64,000 nucleotides of DNA from an uncultured Erythrobacter sp. (GCF_947499705.1 NZ_CANMPJ010000001.1:1-64000), one strand, 5' to 3'; shown: positions 27,321 through 36,643, counted from the stretch's first letter. A program made the numbers and translations. The notes: generated by a model not told the origin, from the letters alone.

Positions 27321-27917
27321 TCCCGGAAATCCCCTGAACCGTCTTTCAATCCTGCGACCCGGAGACGCTGTTACGTCTTTACCGACTGGTGGAAACGATC
27401 ATGCGATCGCCACTTCGTATCACAGATAATCAATTAGAGCCTCACACTACAAGCAAAGAGAGTCCAGCGCTTGTAAGATTGAGCGCATTTTTTGCGGCGA
27501 TCGCGATTCGCCATGAATTGAAGCCAGTCTTGCGCCGCTCGGGCGGCAGTCCCGCTTTTTCAAAAGAATCGACCGCGACCGCCAAATTCCGGCAAAAACA
27601 TACAATCTAACTGCGCGACTCGGAGCTATTACACTGCTCAACGATACTGGATTCTCAGCAAGCGATTGAGAATCAAAGTTATACGTGCGAAGGATTAGCG
27701 GGCCAAGCCGATCAGCCTGTGCCTGTTGTTCAGTTTTCTAGGCGGAATGCCTTGATTCGGGACAGGGCCATCGGGACGGTCGGAGCGGTTGCGTTCAACT
27801 TGTATCAATGGGACTGGGATGATAGTCCGATTGACAGCAAAAGGGCCGGTAGAGCCCGGATCGGCCGCATCTAGAATTTTACTCCCTGTGTCGGGGGGAC
27901 ACTACTTGTGGAGCTGT
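27321..27917. other. 597-bp non-coding divergent control region between vgrG and the OmpA-like gene
   Basis: I see no convincing gene here. The middle part (about 27400-27680) is more AT-rich than its neighbours, as expected for a regulatory region. It must carry the promoters of vgrG (leftward) and of the ompA-tssA operon (rightward). I could not place sigma-70 or sigma-54 promoters with confidence. The clearest signal is the dyad at 27650-27674. Confidence 0.6.
27650..27674. promoter_or_regulatory. Perfect dyad, candidate operator or stem-loop
   Basis: GATTCTCA-gcaagcgat-TGAGAATC is a perfect 8-bp inverted repeat with a 9-nt spacer in the divergent T6SS control region. Half-site spacing is about two helical turns, as for dimeric regulators. 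The factor is unknown. Confidence 0.45.
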
Positions 27918-28658
27918 ATGATGAAACTTCCAATTTCGATTCTGACGCTCGCTGCGGCTATCGCACTGCCAGGCGCAGCTTCGGCGCAGCAGGCGGATCC
28001 TGAGCGTGTGGCGCAGATGCGCTGCGAGCTTCTCGATATTTGCGGTGACGTTGCTCAATCAGAGAATGAGCGCGTTGACGAAACCATTGATGGTCAGGAA
28101 TCGCGCAGCGGCTTGATGGGTTCGGCTGATATCCGCGCCGCTCGTCGTCAAACGACGCAGGCAGCAGCACGGCCTTCGACCCGCCGGGTTTCGACCGCGA
28201 GCAACTCGCGCCGCGTGAATCGCACCCGCCGCGTTCCGACTACCCAAACCGCCGGGCGCGGTGTGACGGCTGCTCCAGCGGTTGCCATCACTGATGAGCT
28301 GAAGGCAAAGGTCAGTGGTCGTTCGAAGCTGTTTGTGACCTTCGGGACCAATTCTTCGACGCTCACTTCGGCTGCCAAGTCGGAAATCGCCAGCCTTGTC
28401 GCTGTCCTTGAAGAATCGAAGGCTGCCGGAAGCCCGGTCAAACTTCGGATCGAAGGGCACGCCAGCGCAACCGGCGGTGAGGCGATCAATCTACCGCTCT
28501 CGCAAAAGCGTGCGGCGTCTGTCCGTGAGGCTCTGATCGCGGCGGGGATCGATGCCGATCAGCTGGTTTCCGAAGGGTACGGTAGCGCCAAGCCGCTTGA
28601 CGACACCAAGCCAACCGATCGTGTCAATCAGCGGGTCGAAGCCGTCATAATTGACTGA
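27918..28658 (+). CDS. Secreted OmpA-family protein of the T6SS locus
   Basis: 246 residues from the ATG at 27918 (27921 also possible; GGAG lies just upstream). A clear Sec signal (MKLPISILTLAAAIALPGAASA) is followed by an Arg-rich linker (about residues 70-120, with TRRVSTASNSRRVNRTRR) and a C-terminal OmpA-like domain (LFVTFGTNSSTL, KLRIEGHASATGGEAINLPLSQKRAASVREAL, YGSAKPLDD). It should be periplasmic and bind peptidoglycan. It opens the tssA-clpV operon, 24 nt before tssA. With no tssJ in the cluster, it may help anchor the membrane complex, which is inference. Confidence 0.9.
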   Translation: MMKLPISILTLAAAIALPGAASAQQADPERVAQMRCELLDICGDVAQSENERVDETIDGQESRSGLMGSADIRAARRQTTQAAARPSTRRVSTASNSRRVNRTRRVPTTQTAGRGVTAAPAVAITDELKAKVSGRSKLFVTFGTNSSTLTSAAKSEIASLVAVLEESKAAGSPVKLRIEGHASATGGEAINLPLSQKRAASVREALIAAGIDADQLVSEGYGSAKPLDDTKPTDRVNQRVEAVIID

Positions 28659-28682
28659 TCGGCTTATTCCCGGGGGTGGGGC

Positions 28683-29702
28683 GTGAAATCGCTAGTACAA
28701 CTTCTACTTCCCGTGTCGGACGAAGCTCCGGCCGGCGAAGATTTGGACGAGAGCAACGAGTTCGATCGTCTGCGCACAGCGTTTGAAGCGAATTTCGCTT
28801 ACGACGCGCGCGTCTCCGAGCCGGATCCGGACGGGCCCGAGCCAGAGCGGGTTGATTGGGATGAGCTGCTCGAACTGATTGAAGAGCTAAGCGACAAGAC
28901 CAAGGACCTGTTTCTGGCTGTTGCTTACGCTCGCTGCGGCTTTGCGTTGCAGAATGCGGAAGTCGTCGATCATGGCCTGCAATACACAGCGGGTTTGCTC
29001 GAAGAGCATTGGGACTCGGTCTATCCAACGCTGGATGGCGATTATGGCCCTGCTGGCCGCGCCTTGATCTGTGAAGATCTAGCCAAGCGCGGCGCGTTCG
29101 GATTGCCGTTTCTCCAGCTGCCGATCATGGACGATGGGCGGGGCCGCGTAACCGCTGGTGAACTGATTGATGTCGGAGAAGATGGCGCCGCTGCGGAAGC
29201 CTATCCCGAAGTCATGCGCATGCTTGATCAGATGGATGACGAGCAGAAGGAAGAGATTGCTGCGCGTCTGACCTCGTTCCAGACTTCGTTTGACGAGATT
29301 GAGGCCGCGTTCAAGGAAAAGAGCGAAGAGGAAGTTCCTGACTTCTCTGTCACGCGCGAGTTCATCGGGAAGGCATCATCGGCCTATGCCGGGCTAACCG
29401 GCGCCGATACGGGCGAGGAAGAATCGGCTGGTGAAGACGCTGCATCAATGCCCGCATCGGGAGGCGGCGATGCTGGTCCCGCGCTTAGCGGCGCGGTGCG
29501 ATCTCGCGATGACGTGGTCAAGGCATTGACTGCGGTCGAACAGTATTACGAGCGGGCGGAGCCTGGGCATCCGGTCAAAGTTGCTGTTGCTCGCCTGCGC
29601 GGCTGGGTAACCAAGGATTTCATGGAGATACTTGAAGACATTGTCCCCAATAGCGTGGATGATGCGAAAAACGTTTTGCTTGAACGGGATGATATGGAAT
29701 GA
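28683..29702 (+). CDS. tssA: T6SS TssA (ImpA N-terminal family)
   Basis: A 339-residue protein starting at GTG, with the ImpA_N domain at about residues 1-140 (LLPVSDEAPAGEDLDES, DELLELIEELSDKTKDLFLAVAYARC, LLEEHWDSVYP). The C-terminal region (SRDDVVKALTAVEQYYERAEPGHPV, RLRGWVTKDFMEILEDIVP) is of the short type. TssA guides baseplate and tail assembly or caps the distal end. It is very acidic. It lies between the OmpA-like gene and tssB, followed by a 103-nt gap with a good RBS for tssB. Confidence 0.93.
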   Translation: MKSLVQLLLPVSDEAPAGEDLDESNEFDRLRTAFEANFAYDARVSEPDPDGPEPERVDWDELLELIEELSDKTKDLFLAVAYARCGFALQNAEVVDHGLQYTAGLLEEHWDSVYPTLDGDYGPAGRALICEDLAKRGAFGLPFLQLPIMDDGRGRVTAGELIDVGEDGAAAEAYPEVMRMLDQMDDEQKEEIAARLTSFQTSFDEIEAAFKEKSEEEVPDFSVTREFIGKASSAYAGLTGADTGEEESAGEDAASMPASGGGDAGPALSGAVRSRDDVVKALTAVEQYYERAEPGHPVKVAVARLRGWVTKDFMEILEDIVPNSVDDAKNVLLERDDME

Positions 29703-29805
29703 TGCTCGGGAAAATAATTGAACCTTCCCGGGTCCGCATCCGATTCGAAATTACCGCACAATCGGCAGTGGCCGGTTGGTACTGAGCTAAGAAGGGGAAG
29801 TCTCA

Positions 29806-30342
29806 ATGGCAGATTCAGGGCAAAAATTCATCAGCCGGAATCGCTCGCCGCGTGTCCATATCTCGTATGACGTGGAAACCTATGGTGCGCGCAAGTCGGT
29901 TGAATTGCCGTTTGTCATGGGCGTCATCTCCGATCTTTCAGGCAAGAGCGAAGTTGCCAAGAAAGATCTGAAGGATCGCGATTTCACTGAATTCGATGTC
30001 GATAATTTCGACAAGCGGATGGCCGCAATCGCACCGCGCGCGGCGTTCATCGTCGACAACGAAATCGAAGGCGAAGGCAAACTTGGCGTCGATCTTACGT
30101 TCAAGAAGATGGATGACTTCGAGCCTGGCAAGATCGCCGAGAACGTTCCTGCTCTCGCGAAGCTGCTCGAAGCGCGCCAGCAACTGAACGACCTGCTGAT
30201 CCACATGGATGGCAAGCAGGACGCGACCGAATTGCTCGATAAGGTGCTCAAGGATGAGAACCTGCTCAAAGCTTTGAGCGAGGCGAAAGCCGCAGAAGAG
30301 CCTGCGGATGACGGCGCTGAAGCAGAAAAGACCGAAGACTAA
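29806..30342 (+). CDS. tssB: T6SS contractile sheath small subunit TssB
   Basis: 178 residues with the family core: SPRVHISYDVETYGARKSVELPF split over the first domain, VMGVISDLSG, RDFTEFDVDNFDKRMAAIAPRA, and DLTFKKMDDFEPGKIAE. TssB pairs with TssC to build the contractile sheath. An acidic C-terminal tail extends past the usual helix. AGGGG about 8 nt upstream supports the ATG. A 68-nt gap with a small hairpin separates it from tssC. Confidence 0.95.
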   Translation: MADSGQKFISRNRSPRVHISYDVETYGARKSVELPFVMGVISDLSGKSEVAKKDLKDRDFTEFDVDNFDKRMAAIAPRAAFIVDNEIEGEGKLGVDLTFKKMDDFEPGKIAENVPALAKLLEARQQLNDLLIHMDGKQDATELLDKVLKDENLLKALSEAKAAEEPADDGAEAEKTED

Positions 30343-30363
30343 GCGCCCGTTCAGGGCATGCCT

Positions 30364-30380
30364 CGCAGTTTGAGACTGCG
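30364..30380 (+). other. Small hairpin in the tssB-tssC gap
   Basis: CGCAGT-ttgag-ACTGCG gives a 6-bp stem with a 5-nt loop. It could tune mRNA processing or relative translation of tssB and tssC. There is no T-run, so termination is unlikely. Confidence 0.3.
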
Positions 30381-30410
30381 CGGCCATTAAGGTGGGTTAC
30401 GGAGGAATAG

Positions 30411-31904
30411 ATGGCTACTGATGCTGGCAAACTAGAAGAAGGGCAGGAAGCTCAAGAGGCGATCGCGATTGACGATTTTGCCGAGCTGATCCAGCGCGAC
30501 TTCAAGCCGCGGTCCGACGATAGCCGCGACAAGATCAAGGAAGCCGTCGGTACGCTGGCGCAGCAGGCGCTGTCCGGTGCAGTCAAGATGGGCGACGATG
30601 TCTTCTCGACCGTCGACCGGATGGTTGCCGAGATCGACAGCAAGCTGTCGCAGCAGATGAATGCAATCCTGCACAACCCTGAATTCCAGGCTCTCGAATC
30701 CGCGTGGCGCGGGCTCGATTATCTGATTTCGGGTAGTGAGACTGGTGCCGACCTGAAGATTCGAGTGCTGAATATCAGCCGCTCGGAACTCTCTTCGATG
30801 TTCAAGCAGTATCGCGGTACCGCCTGGGATCAGAGCCCGCTGTTCAAGAAGGTTTATGAGCAGGAATTCGGTCAGCTCGGCGGCACGCCATACGGCGCTT
30901 TCGTTTGCGACCTGCAGTTCGACCATACATCCAAAGACCTCGCGGTAATGAAGGGTTTGGCCCGTATCGGCGCGGCCTCGCACGCACCGATTATCGCGGC
31001 GGCGGATTCGAACCTGATCGGTATGGATGACTGGACCGAAGTTTCGGACCCTCGCGATCTGGCCAACCGTTTCGATACGACCGATCACATGGCGTGGAAT
31101 TCGTTCCGCAGCTCGGACGACAGTAAGTATCTCGCGCTGACGATGCCGCGCATACTTGGCCGTGCGACTTACACCGTCAAAGACAATCCGATCGAAGAAT
31201 TCGAGTTCGACGAGGTCACCAATGGCGACCACGACAAGCACCTTTGGGTGAATTCGGCCTACGCAATGGGCGTGCGCATCAATGCCGCATTCCGCGAATT
31301 TGGCTGGTGCACGCGGATCCGCGGCGTCGAATCTGGCGGTACGGTTGAGGAACTGCCGATGGCGACCTTCCCGACCGACGAAGGCGGGGTCGATCAGAAA
31401 TGCCCGACCGAAGTGGCCATCTCCGATCGCCGCGAAGCCGAACTTTCGGATCTTGGCCTCCTGCCGCTGATCCACCGCAAGGGTACGACCGACGCGACCT
31501 TCATCGGCGCACAGACGGTTCACAAGCCCGCCAAATATGACGATCCGAATGCGACCGCGAATGCGCGTCTCGCGGCTCGTCTGCCTTACCTTTTCGCCAG
31601 CTGCCGCTTCGCACACTATCTCAAATGCATGGTGCGCGACTGGGTTGGCGGAACCCGCGAAGGTCCGCAGCTTCAAGCGGACCTGAGCGATTGGGTTCAC
31701 CAGTATGTTACGGCGGATCCCGATTCGTCGTCAGAAGAGACCAAAGCTCGGTTGCCGCTCAAGCGGGCCGAGGTGAAGGTGGAACCGGATCCTGAGAATC
31801 CGGGGTATTATAAAAGCCGCTTCCTGTTCGTACCGCACCACCAGTTGGAAGGTATGGATGTGAGTGTCAGTATGGTGTCGCAACTACCCCAGGGACAGGG
31901 ATAA
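30411..31904 (+). CDS. tssC: T6SS contractile sheath large subunit TssC
   Basis: A 497-residue TssC with hallmark segments: FQALESAWRGLDYLI, VLNISRSELSSMF, FGQLGGTPYGAFVCDLQFDH, AHAPIIAAAD-type core (seen as SHAPIIAAADSNL), DAMAW-like DHMAWNSFRSSDDSKYLALTMPR, and the C-terminal HHQLEGMDVSVSMVSQLPQ. It forms the sheath with TssB and presents the ClpV-recognised N-terminus after contraction. Full length, GGAGG RBS upstream, hcp follows after 47 nt. Confidence 0.96.
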   Translation: MATDAGKLEEGQEAQEAIAIDDFAELIQRDFKPRSDDSRDKIKEAVGTLAQQALSGAVKMGDDVFSTVDRMVAEIDSKLSQQMNAILHNPEFQALESAWRGLDYLISGSETGADLKIRVLNISRSELSSMFKQYRGTAWDQSPLFKKVYEQEFGQLGGTPYGAFVCDLQFDHTSKDLAVMKGLARIGAASHAPIIAAADSNLIGMDDWTEVSDPRDLANRFDTTDHMAWNSFRSSDDSKYLALTMPRILGRATYTVKDNPIEEFEFDEVTNGDHDKHLWVNSAYAMGVRINAAFREFGWCTRIRGVESGGTVEELPMATFPTDEGGVDQKCPTEVAISDRREAELSDLGLLPLIHRKGTTDATFIGAQTVHKPAKYDDPNATANARLAARLPYLFASCRFAHYLKCMVRDWVGGTREGPQLQADLSDWVHQYVTADPDSSSEETKARLPLKRAEVKVEPDPENPGYYKSRFLFVPHHQLEGMDVSVSMVSQLPQGQG

Positions 31905-31951
31905 TCCTGCCTTGGGCACTACCAAACCACTCAATCTGAGGGAGAAATGAA

Positions 31952-32434
31952 ATGGAAGTTTCGGTTTTTCTGAAACTTGACGGCATCGAAGGTGAAGCCA
32001 CCGACGATGGTCACGAGAATGAAATCAAGCTGAGCAGTTGTAGCTTCTCTGCTTTCAACTCGTCGTCGTACAACAATGCTTCGAAAACGGTGTCGAAAGG
32101 CCAAGCCAATATGGGCGACATCGCCTTCACCAAGGAAGTCGACAAAACGTCGGTGTCCTTGTTCAAGGCGTGTGCTTCTGGCAAGGTCATTCCGAAGGGC
32201 GTGATTTCGTTCCAGTCTAACGTTGGCGACGACAAGAAGATCGATTTCCTCAAGTATGAACTCGACAACGTCGTGATCAATACGTACAACTTCTCTGCAT
32301 CGCAGATGGCCGACGAAAGCGGCAGCGTCACCTACGCGAAGATCAAACAGATCTACGACCAGCGTGACGAGAAGGGTACTTCCAAGGGCAAGGTCGAAGG
32401 CTTCTTCGACGTCCTGCAGAACAAGGCTGGTTGA
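31952..32434 (+). CDS. hcp: T6SS inner-tube protein Hcp (TssD)
   Basis: 160 residues with the Hcp beta-barrel pattern: VFLKLDGIEGEATDDGHENEI, SVSLFKACASGKVIPKGVI, YELDNVVINTYNFSAS, and YAKIKQIYDQRDEKG. Hexamers stack into the tube expelled during contraction and also chaperone small effectors. A GAGGGAGAA precedes the ATG, as expected for a highly made protein. A GNRA-loop hairpin follows the stop codon. Confidence 0.95.
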   Translation: MEVSVFLKLDGIEGEATDDGHENEIKLSSCSFSAFNSSSYNNASKTVSKGQANMGDIAFTKEVDKTSVSLFKACASGKVIPKGVISFQSNVGDDKKIDFLKYELDNVVINTYNFSASQMADESGSVTYAKIKQIYDQRDEKGTSKGKVEGFFDVLQNKAG

Positions 32435-32448
32435 GGCGCGAAAGCGCT
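32435..32448 (+). other. GAAA-tetraloop hairpin just after hcp
   Basis: GCGC-GAAA-GCGC, extendable by a G-U pair, sits one base after the hcp stop codon and 11 nt before the tagJ start. A GNRA-capped stem at this place could protect the hcp mRNA 3' end or lower translation of tagJ, which lacks a strong RBS. The function is inferred. Confidence 0.35.
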
Positions 32449-32458
32449 TTGAAAAGCT

Positions 32459-33250
32459 ATGTCACAAGCTGATGAATTGCTCGCCAGTGGCGATATCGCT
32501 GGCGCTCGCAAGCAGCTGATTGAAGAGGTGCGTGCGAATCCGGGAGACATCCCGATTCGCATGTTCCTCTTCCAAATCTTCGCGCTGCTCGGTGATTATG
32601 AACGTGCCAAGGCACAGCTGGAAACGATAGCCAAGCTGGACCCTGAGGCGCGCATGCTCGCGGTTGCTTACAACCAATGCATGGACGCCGAAGAGAAGCG
32701 CGCTCGTATTTTTGCCGGCGAAGAAGCTGCTCCGATCCTTGCCAAGGTCGAGTGGGGCAATGCCCTCGCCGACGCGTTGCAGGCGCGCCAACAGGGCGCG
32801 GCCAATGCTGACGCACTCTACGCTGCCGCTTTCGATGCTGCGCCCACCAGCGCAGGCAAGACGGATAGCGGTCTCGAATTCGAATGGATGGCGGATGCCG
32901 ATCCGCGCCTCGGTCCCGCGACCGAAGCGATCATCGCCGGTAATTACGGTCTGGTCCCGTTTGCCGCGCTCGAAGACCTGACAATCAACGAACCGGTTGA
33001 TCTGCGCGATACGATCTGGGTTCAGGCCGAGTTTGGCATGGCTCAGGGCGCGCGCGTCGCAGGTTTCATCCCGGCACGGTATCCAGGCAGTGAAAAGGCC
33101 GATGACCCCGCGATCATCCGCGGGGTTTCTACCGCATGGACCGGCGATGATGAGAACGGTTATTGCCTCGGCCACCGGCTCTTTGCGTTCTCGGACGGAT
33201 CGGAAATTCCCTTGCAGCAATTGCGCAAAGTCGAGTTCCGCAGCGCCTGA
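32459..33250 (+). CDS. tagJ: T6SS accessory protein TagJ (ImpE/SciE family)
   Basis: 263 residues. The N-terminal TPR-like part (ADELLASGDIAGARKQLIEEVRANPGD, LLGDYERAKAQLETIAKLDP) and the C-terminal ImpE domain (FEWMADADPRLGPATEAIIAGNYG, FIPARYPGSE) match the family. TagJ binds TssB in some systems and is linked to sheath recycling by ClpV. The RBS is weak (AAAAG), suggesting low expression relative to hcp. tssE follows after 2 nt. Confidence 0.9.
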   Translation: MSQADELLASGDIAGARKQLIEEVRANPGDIPIRMFLFQIFALLGDYERAKAQLETIAKLDPEARMLAVAYNQCMDAEEKRARIFAGEEAAPILAKVEWGNALADALQARQQGAANADALYAAAFDAAPTSAGKTDSGLEFEWMADADPRLGPATEAIIAGNYGLVPFAALEDLTINEPVDLRDTIWVQAEFGMAQGARVAGFIPARYPGSEKADDPAIIRGVSTAWTGDDENGYCLGHRLFAFSDGSEIPLQQLRKVEFRSA

Positions 33251-33252
33251 AT

Positions 33253-33783
33253 ATGCCGGCCAAAATCCGCCTCACCCCGACTTTGTTCGACAAGCTCGTG
33301 TCGGGCAATGATTTCGGCGGACTGTCCGATGAAGACTCGATGCCGACCGTGGCGCGCGAAGACTTTCGAAATTTCGCAGTCGCCAATGTCGAACGGTTCA
33401 CTGAGAAGTCGCTGAGATCGTCGATCAAGCGCGACCTTGTCTGGTTGCTCAACACGATCGCTTTTGAATCCGCGCAAGACTTGTCGGAGCATTCGCGCGT
33501 GCAGGAATCAGTGCTCAATTACGGCGTACGCGATTTTGCTGGGCGCTCGCAGGGTATCGCCTCTGAACGCGAACAGGCCAGAGCTATTCGCCGGGCAATC
33601 CGGCGGTTTGAACCTCGGCTCGATCCCAAGTCCCTGCGCGTCGAACCGCAAGGGCGGGCCGACAGTCCCGGTAAGGTCAGCTTTCTGATCGAAGGCGAGA
33701 TCCTGGGCGGGCCTCAGCTTATGCCGATCCGGCTCAAAACCGATGTCGATCTTGAAAGCCTGACAGTCGAGGTGCGCGAGTAA
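33253..33783 (+). CDS. tssE: T6SS baseplate subunit TssE (gp25-like)
   Basis: 176 residues from ATG 33253, which begins 2 nt after the tagJ stop and gives the typical opening RLTPTLFDKLV. Core motifs are AVANVERFTEKSLRSSIKRDLVWLLNT, SVLNYGVRDFAGRS and RAIRRFEPRLDPKSLRV. TssE is the gp25-like wedge protein that starts sheath assembly. The stop overlaps the tssF ATG by one base (TAATG). Confidence 0.94.
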   Translation: MPAKIRLTPTLFDKLVSGNDFGGLSDEDSMPTVAREDFRNFAVANVERFTEKSLRSSIKRDLVWLLNTIAFESAQDLSEHSRVQESVLNYGVRDFAGRSQGIASEREQARAIRRAIRRFEPRLDPKSLRVEPQGRADSPGKVSFLIEGEILGGPQLMPIRLKTDVDLESLTVEVRE

Positions 33784-35639
33784 TGGATCCTCGCCTGATC
33801 GACTTCTATGAGGCCGAGCTCGAATATTTGCGGGCGCAATCGCTCGAATTCGCGGAAACTCACGAAACCGTTGCGACACGGTTGGGCTTGAACAGCACCG
33901 ACCGCGATCCGTATGTCGAGCGGCTACTGGAAGGTGTGGCGTTCCTGTCGAGCCGCGTTCACCTCAAGATCAACGACCAGTTTCCCGAGTTTACGCAGCA
34001 TCTGCTGCAAGCGGTGCAGCCGCATTATCTTGCGCCCACCCCTTCGATCTGTGTCGCGGCGTTCGAACCTACGCCGGGCGACCCCGGTCTGGTCAAAGGC
34101 CACACAGTGCCGCGCCGCACCCGGTTGACCGCGGAACCTCCCGGCAGCTCGAACACACCGGTATTCTTTGAAACCGGTCATGAAGTGACCCTTTGGCCGA
34201 TCAAACTGACCGGCGCAGAATATGTCGGCAGCCGCGCCGCCGCGTCGAAATTCGCGGCCAAGGCTGGTGTAAGAGCGCACGCAGCCCTTACTCTGCGATT
34301 CGAACCACAAGATGGTATCGATCTGACAACGGTCGAAGCCGATGAACTCGATATCTATATCGACGGTGGAGAGGGCGTTCCCAACGAGCTCTATCGCCAG
34401 ATTGTCGGCGAAGCGATTGCGGTGGTGGCGCGCCCGTTAGATTCTGCCGGTGACGAATTCGCACTGCTCGATCTGCCGCAAGAGCATGGCTTTGGCGAGG
34501 ATTGCGGCCTGTTGCCGTCCGACGGGCGCACCTTGTCCGCCTATCGCACACTGACTGAATACTTTGCATGTCCCGAGCGGTTCCGCTTCACCAAACTGCG
34601 TTCGCTGCGCAAGGCATTCGCCCTGTCGAAGAAAGCGGTCGAGGTCACGATCCTGTTCTCGCGCTCCTCCGATGTGCTCGTGCAATCGGTCAGTGAGCGG
34701 AATTTCAAGCTCTATGCCTCGCCCGCGATCAACCTGTTTGAAAAGCAGCTCAGCCGCATTCCCTACAGTGAGACCGAGCATGAGTTCAAAGTCGTCGCCG
34801 ACCGCGATGGGCCGCTCGAATACGAGGTCTACAGGCTGCTCAAGGTCGAAGCATTCGACCGCGAAAATCAGGACCCACGTGAGGTTGCGCCGCTCTATGC
34901 GTTCGGGTCGCTGCTTTACGATTATCGCTCGGCCTTGTTCTACACCAACCGGATCCGCATGCGGCGCCTTTCCCGCAAAGAGCGGCGTTTGCGCGGGCGC
35001 GAAGACTATGTCGGGACCGACACGTTCATCTCGCTGACCAGTCCGGGCGATCCGTCGAGGCTGGAGAACATTCATGATCTGGCGCTTCGCGCTCTGGTTA
35101 CAAATCGCGAACTGCCGATGGAGCTCAAATTCAGCGGCGACAGCCATCTGTCCGTGGCAGGCATCCCGGCGCGTGCGATCAAGGTCGTGCGCTCGCCCAG
35201 CGCGCCGCTCCCACCGCTTGGTATTGGCGATGCGGCCTGGCGGGTGATTGGGCATCTGACGCCCAACTACGCCACGCTTGTCGGCGAAGCCGGCAAAGAT
35301 GGTGAGATCCTGCGCAATCACCTCGCACTGTATGGTCGTCCTGATGATCCCGTGATGCGGTCGCAGATCGACGGTATCGTCTCGGTGAAGGGTTCGCATG
35401 TGACCCGCCGTGTTCCAGGGCTAGGCCGCATGGCTCTCGCGCGCGGGCTAAAAATCGATATCGAACTCGATGATGCCGCCTTCGATCAGGCGCGCATGTT
35501 CCTGTTCACCGCCGTGGTGGAGCGGTTCCTGTCCGGCTTTGTGACTGTGAACTCCTTCACCGAAACCCATTTCCACACCAAGCTGCAGGGGGAAATTGCT
35601 GCATGGCCGCCGAGGATCGGCACCCGCGAGCCTATCTGA
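33783..35639 (+). CDS. tssF: T6SS baseplate subunit TssF
   Basis: A 618-residue TssF with the family start MDPRLIDFYEAELEYLR, followed by DPYVERLLEGVAFLSSRVHLKI, FPEFTQHLLQAVQPHYLAPTPS, LTEYFACPERFRF, and C-terminal RGLKIDIELDD and FSGF/FVTVNSFTET segments. TssF and TssG form the baseplate wedge. Full length. The end overlaps tssG by 37 nt. Confidence 0.95.
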   Translation: MDPRLIDFYEAELEYLRAQSLEFAETHETVATRLGLNSTDRDPYVERLLEGVAFLSSRVHLKINDQFPEFTQHLLQAVQPHYLAPTPSICVAAFEPTPGDPGLVKGHTVPRRTRLTAEPPGSSNTPVFFETGHEVTLWPIKLTGAEYVGSRAAASKFAAKAGVRAHAALTLRFEPQDGIDLTTVEADELDIYIDGGEGVPNELYRQIVGEAIAVVARPLDSAGDEFALLDLPQEHGFGEDCGLLPSDGRTLSAYRTLTEYFACPERFRFTKLRSLRKAFALSKKAVEVTILFSRSSDVLVQSVSERNFKLYASPAINLFEKQLSRIPYSETEHEFKVVADRDGPLEYEVYRLLKVEAFDRENQDPREVAPLYAFGSLLYDYRSALFYTNRIRMRRLSRKERRLRGREDYVGTDTFISLTSPGDPSRLENIHDLALRALVTNRELPMELKFSGDSHLSVAGIPARAIKVVRSPSAPLPPLGIGDAAWRVIGHLTPNYATLVGEAGKDGEILRNHLALYGRPDDPVMRSQIDGIVSVKGSHVTRRVPGLGRMALARGLKIDIELDDAAFDQARMFLFTAVVERFLSGFVTVNSFTETHFHTKLQGEIAAWPPRIGTREPI

Positions 35640-36643
35640 CCTTTGCTCAGGAGGCGGCGAAAAAGCCGAAACGCTTCAGCCTGTTCGCGCTGGTGCGGGG
35701 CCTCGCCGCGCGCGCGCTGGACAAGCCGCCGGTTGGGCGCAGCAAGCTGCCCGATCAGGACATCGTTCGGTTGCGGCAGATCGCGCACACGCATTTTCCA
35801 GGGCCGACGCTTGGCGAGATCGAAATCAAGAATGGGCGCGCAGAAGCAGGTGGTTATTGGCTCGGTCTGACCGGCCCAATGTCGCCGCTTCCGCTGCACT
35901 TCACCGAATTCGCAGCCTATGAACGGAAATATGCGAAGGAACGCCCGTTCGGCGATTTTCTCGACATGCTGGCGAGTCGGTTCCTGCAATTGTTCTACCG
36001 GTCTTGGGCAGTCTCCCAGCCAGCAGTGCAGGCCGACCGTCCCGAACATGATCGTTTCGCGAGCTACGTCGATCGCCTGACAGGCGCGACCGAGGGTGCT
36101 GGTGAGCACAACTCTTTCCCGGCTGGGGCGAGGCTCCATTATGCTGCGCTATTTGCGTCGCGGCGTAGTGCGGGAGCGATCGAAGGCGGACTGCGCCATT
36201 TGCTTGGATTGCCCGTGACTTTGCGCGAATTCGTGCCCGTCAGGCAGGATATCGATCCATCCGATCAGACCCGGCTTGGTATGCAGCATTGCGGATTAGG
36301 TGAGGCGGTGCTTGGCGCCCGCGTCTACATGGTAACCGACAATTTCGAGGTGCAAATTACTGCCAGCGACATTGGCGAGTTCCGCCAATTGCAGCCCGAT
36401 GGCGCGATGTTCCGCGTGGCTGCCGAAGCTCTTGATGCGCTTTCGCCTTCGCATCTTGAATGGGGCATCACCTTGGCCCTGCCGCAATCCAAGGTGGAAC
36501 CTGCGCGTCTCAACGGGCAGGCGCGGCTTGGCTGGTCTTCGTGGGTGGGGACCGACACGGCAAAAGCTGCCAACGACGATTTACGAAAAGATGTGCATTT
36601 GCGCCGCTCAGCGATGAACTATCGCGCGGGCGGAGGACTTTAA
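35603..36643 (+). CDS. tssG: T6SS baseplate subunit TssG
   Basis: 346 residues with FSLFALVRGLAARA, YWLGLTGPMSPLPLHFTEF, ERPFGDFLDMLASRFLQLFYRSWA and LRHLLGLPVTLREFVP, all typical of TssG. It starts inside tssF with a GGGGGA about 9 nt upstream of the ATG. It binds TssF and TssK in the baseplate. clpV follows after 11 nt. Confidence 0.95.
   Translation: MAAEDRHPRAYLTFAQEAAKKPKRFSLFALVRGLAARALDKPPVGRSKLPDQDIVRLRQIAHTHFPGPTLGEIEIKNGRAEAGGYWLGLTGPMSPLPLHFTEFAAYERKYAKERPFGDFLDMLASRFLQLFYRSWAVSQPAVQADRPEHDRFASYVDRLTGATEGAGEHNSFPAGARLHYAALFASRRSAGAIEGGLRHLLGLPVTLREFVPVRQDIDPSDQTRLGMQHCGLGEAVLGARVYMVTDNFEVQITASDIGEFRQLQPDGAMFRVAAEALDALSPSHLEWGITLALPQSKVEPARLNGQARLGWSSWVGTDTAKAANDDLRKDVHLRRSAMNYRAGGGL

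Noticed and set aside
27447..27641. A small 64-codon minus-strand frame in the vgrG-ompA control region
   Set aside because: It has no RBS, no motif and atypical composition; the region is better read as regulatory.
30432..31700. A 422-codon minus-strand frame opposite tssC
   Set aside because: tssC on the plus strand is full length and highly conserved; the antisense frame is a codon-bias shadow.
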